Both the position numbers and the translations under genes were made by a program. Shown here piece by piece: positions 62,465-64,000 of a stretch of 64,000 nucleotides of DNA; positions within the stretch are counted from its first letter, which is position 1; each line of letters begins with the position of its first letter. The DNA is taken from the NCBI RefSeq assembly GCF_000419765.1, contig NZ_ATTQ01000007.1:304973-368972 (forward strand), written 5' to 3'. The stretch comes from Rhizobium mongolense USDA 1844. Lineage in GTDB: Bacteria > Pseudomonadota > Alphaproteobacteria > Rhizobiales > Rhizobiaceae. The notes under the pieces are model-generated. The model worked only from the letters and a program-made list of their open reading frames with translations, was not told where the DNA came from and did not search any database.

Positions 62465-63727
62465 ATGACGGCGCTGCAATCTGCCGCCCTGCTGCTGTTC
62501 ATCAATCTTGGCCTGCTCTGGCTCCTCATGCGCATACCACTTGGCGTGCGCACCATTCGCCTGACGCGGACATTCCACAGACCGCCGGAGGAGCTGTGGA
62601 GAGCGATCGATCCCGCCGGCACCGACGCCGACTGGCATCATTCCGTCATCAGCAGCAAGCCGCTCAAAAACCGCATAGGCATCGTCGAGCAGATCTACAG
62701 CCATTTGGACCGCGACGGAGCGCCTCTGCGCCGCTTGCTGGCTTTGGAGCCGTTGCCGGCCGCCGGCGGACGCGGCTTTCGTTCGCGCGTCGCTGACGAC
62801 AGCACCCTTGATGTGGCCTTCTGGCGGGATTTCAGCGAAAGCAGGATCGTCCGCCGCCTGCCCGACGGCGCCGAGATCGAAATTACGCAGACGGATCGTT
62901 ACCGCGGCCTCGCCTTCCTTCTTTTCCGATATGTCATGCTGCGCCGCGAGCTGCGTGCGCTCGAAGGTTGGCTGGAAACCGGTGCATCGGTTCCGCAGGG
63001 ATATTTCGAACATCCCACCTTTCAATGCGGCCTGGCAGTACTTTCGACGTTTTTGCTGTGGCCGTTCTTCGGATTGACGACATCCGGGCTAATGATCTCG
63101 ACATTTCTTACCCTCGTCATCGCTCTGCACGAGCTCGGGCATCTCGCCGCCTACAGAACTTTCGGACATGAATCCGTGCGCATGATCTTCGTGCCGCTCC
63201 TCGGCGGCATCGCGATTGGCGGCAGACCGTACAAGAGCCATTTCGAGGTTGCCACCTGTGCGCTGATGGGGCCTGGCATCTCGGCCTTCTTCGTGCCTAT
63301 CCTGATTGCCGGGGATAACATTGCGGCAAATGGCCTGCTGTCGGAGCAATTCCGCGGCCCGCTATTGATCTTCCTGTTCACCCTCGGCGCTTTTAACCTG
63401 CTCAATCTTCTGCCAATGCAAAGGTTCGACGGTGGTCAGGTCTTGCGGCAGATCTTCAGAACAACCCGCTCGCTGATCGGAGCGAGCTTTGCCGTTACGG
63501 CCTGCATTCTCCTCATCGGCTGGGAGGTTGGCGTTTCCAGCGGCATCCTGGCTGCGGCGCTCGCCGTCTTCATCCTGCTCAGCATGATTGGCGCGGGATC
63601 CCTCAAGCCACGCCACAAGCTCGTGGAGATGAAGGCCTGCGAGCGCCTGCTGGTCACCTTCGGCCTTTATGCTGCGATCCTCATTCACGGCTATGCAGTT
63701 ATTTTTTCGGCGGAGAAGCTCTTTTGA
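62465..63727 (+). CDS. SRPBCC-fused M50 family site-2-like metalloprotease
   Basis: A 420-residue protein combining an N-terminal helix (about residues 6-24), a cytoplasmic SRPBCC/START-like domain (about 30-180, RTFHRPPEELWRAIDPAGTD), and a membrane M50 protease core. Zinc motif HELGH in LVIALHELGHLAAYRTFG and the C-terminal FNLLNLLPMQRFDGGQVLRQ (Asp ligand) are present. It probably cleaves a membrane protein in or near the bilayer. The attached SRPBCC lipid-binding domain is unusual for this family. The ATG at 62465 has GGAGA upstream. Confidence 0.88.
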   Translation: MTALQSAALLLFINLGLLWLLMRIPLGVRTIRLTRTFHRPPEELWRAIDPAGTDADWHHSVISSKPLKNRIGIVEQIYSHLDRDGAPLRRLLALEPLPAAGGRGFRSRVADDSTLDVAFWRDFSESRIVRRLPDGAEIEITQTDRYRGLAFLLFRYVMLRRELRALEGWLETGASVPQGYFEHPTFQCGLAVLSTFLLWPFFGLTTSGLMISTFLTLVIALHELGHLAAYRTFGHESVRMIFVPLLGGIAIGGRPYKSHFEVATCALMGPGISAFFVPILIAGDNIAANGLLSEQFRGPLLIFLFTLGAFNLLNLLPMQRFDGGQVLRQIFRTTRSLIGASFAVTACILLIGWEVGVSSGILAAALAVFILLSMIGAGSLKPRHKLVEMKACERLLVTFGLYAAILIHGYAVIFSAEKLF

Positions 63728-63857
63728 CGCTCTGAGCAAACTGGTTGTCGCAAGTAGCTGATTTTGCAATAATGTCGGCGCCGCCCTTCCTTTTCGCTTG
63801 AGCCGCCGCCGCTCGGCATGCCAAGGTTACGCCGGAAAATCACGAGGAGATCAGACG

Positions 63858-64000
63858 ATGGACGTTCGCGCCGCTGTTGCCGTTCAGGCTGGACAACCGC
63901 TTGAAGTCATGACCGTGCAGCTGGAAGGCCCGCGGGCCGGCGAGGTTCTGGTCGAGGTCAAGGCGACCGGCATCTGCCACACGGACGATTTCACGCTGTC
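63858..64000 (+). CDS. frmA: class III alcohol dehydrogenase / S-(hydroxymethyl)glutathione dehydrogenase, 5' end only
   Basis: The first 47 codons of a zinc-dependent dehydrogenase: MDVRAAVAVQAGQPLEVMTV, then GEVLVEVKATGICHTDDFTL. The ICHTDD signature with Cys as catalytic zinc ligand, plus the N-terminal sequence, fits class III alcohol dehydrogenase, which oxidises the formaldehyde-glutathione adduct. A GAGGAGA ribosome-binding site lies 8 bp before the ATG. The rest runs past the window end. adhC is an equally used name. Confidence 0.85.
   Translation, partial: MDVRAAVAVQAGQPLEVMTVQLEGPRAGEVLVEVKATGICHTDDFTL

Noticed and set aside
60725..63025. 766-codon frame antisense to pccA and the M50 gene
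   Set aside because: Spans two unrelated real genes on the other strand; typical GC-driven shadow.

Overview
The window looks like chromosomal DNA of a Rhizobium-type alphaproteobacterium (Rhizobium sensu lato). The grounds are gene content and order (ppiD-trpD-trpC-moaC-moeA, tpiA/secG/pyrG, an IscU-like gene next to folE and hisI), rhizobial families (DUF982, DUF1236, DUF2336, DUF1489, BTLCP transglutaminase-like, CHASE2 cyclase), high GC, and EcfG/RpoE2-type stress promoters. No plasmid, phage or CRISPR signature was seen.

Layout. 1-4.2 kb: a stress-flavoured, partly decaying stretch holding remnants of a LigD ligase and a DUF1236 gene, plus DUF982, GlsB-like and DUF883-like small genes. 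The last three each have a GGAAC-N16-CGTT promoter. 4.3-9.7 kb: parvulin PPIase, tryptophan genes trpD and trpC, and molybdopterin genes moaC and moeA in one tight run. 9.8-15.4 kb (minus): a METTL20-like lysine methyltransferase, a GNAT, a DEAD-box helicase, and a FecR/CHASE2-cyclase pair. 15.5-17.8 kb: two divergent citrate-synthase paralogues, one fused to an N-terminal DNA-binding domain, around a palindrome-rich 83-bp gap. 17.9-24.4 kb: an ABC-exporter relic, pyrG, secG, tpiA, an alpha/beta hydrolase and parE. 24.6-28.2 kb: a deleted phytase-like esterase, OsmC, an AI-2E-type permease, a GNAT and a frameshifted small gene.

28.2-31.1 kb is an accessory island: two damaged, same-orientation copies of one IS5-family element bracket an intact O-methyltransferase and a fragment of an amino-acid-synthesis (AA_synth) gene. 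31.1-39.4 kb: DUF2336, flavin reductase, nitroreductase, a secreted protein, an acyltransferase pseudogene, thrS, DUF1697, a yidD carrying an in-frame palindromic repeat, and an IscU-like scaffold. 39.7-49.9 kb: folE, hisI, patatin, CBS and rhomboid genes, a candidate small RNA, PAS and PilZ proteins, a peptidase, a transglutaminase-like protein preceded by four helically phased 33-bp repeats, and a D,D-carboxypeptidase. 49.9-64 kb: DUF1489, sdaA, membrane genes, a MerR regulator with a clear operator, mgtE, a deformylase-like protein lacking metal ligands, a BON protein with an EcfG promoter, tRNA-Leu(GAG), lipB, a DMT transporter, an acyl-CoA carboxylase alpha subunit, an SRPBCC-M50 protease, and the start of a class III alcohol dehydrogenase.

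Functionally this is mostly housekeeping: tryptophan, folate/GTP, histidine, molybdopterin, lipoate, CTP and propionyl-CoA metabolism, envelope biogenesis and translation. Superimposed are a small general-stress regulon and several recent gene losses (at least seven pseudogenes). I see no complete novel system. The most interesting unexplained items are the 33-bp phased TTTTAC array, the structured RNA candidate at 43.2-43.4 kb, the HTH-citrate synthase pair with its palindromes, and the ligand-less deformylase.
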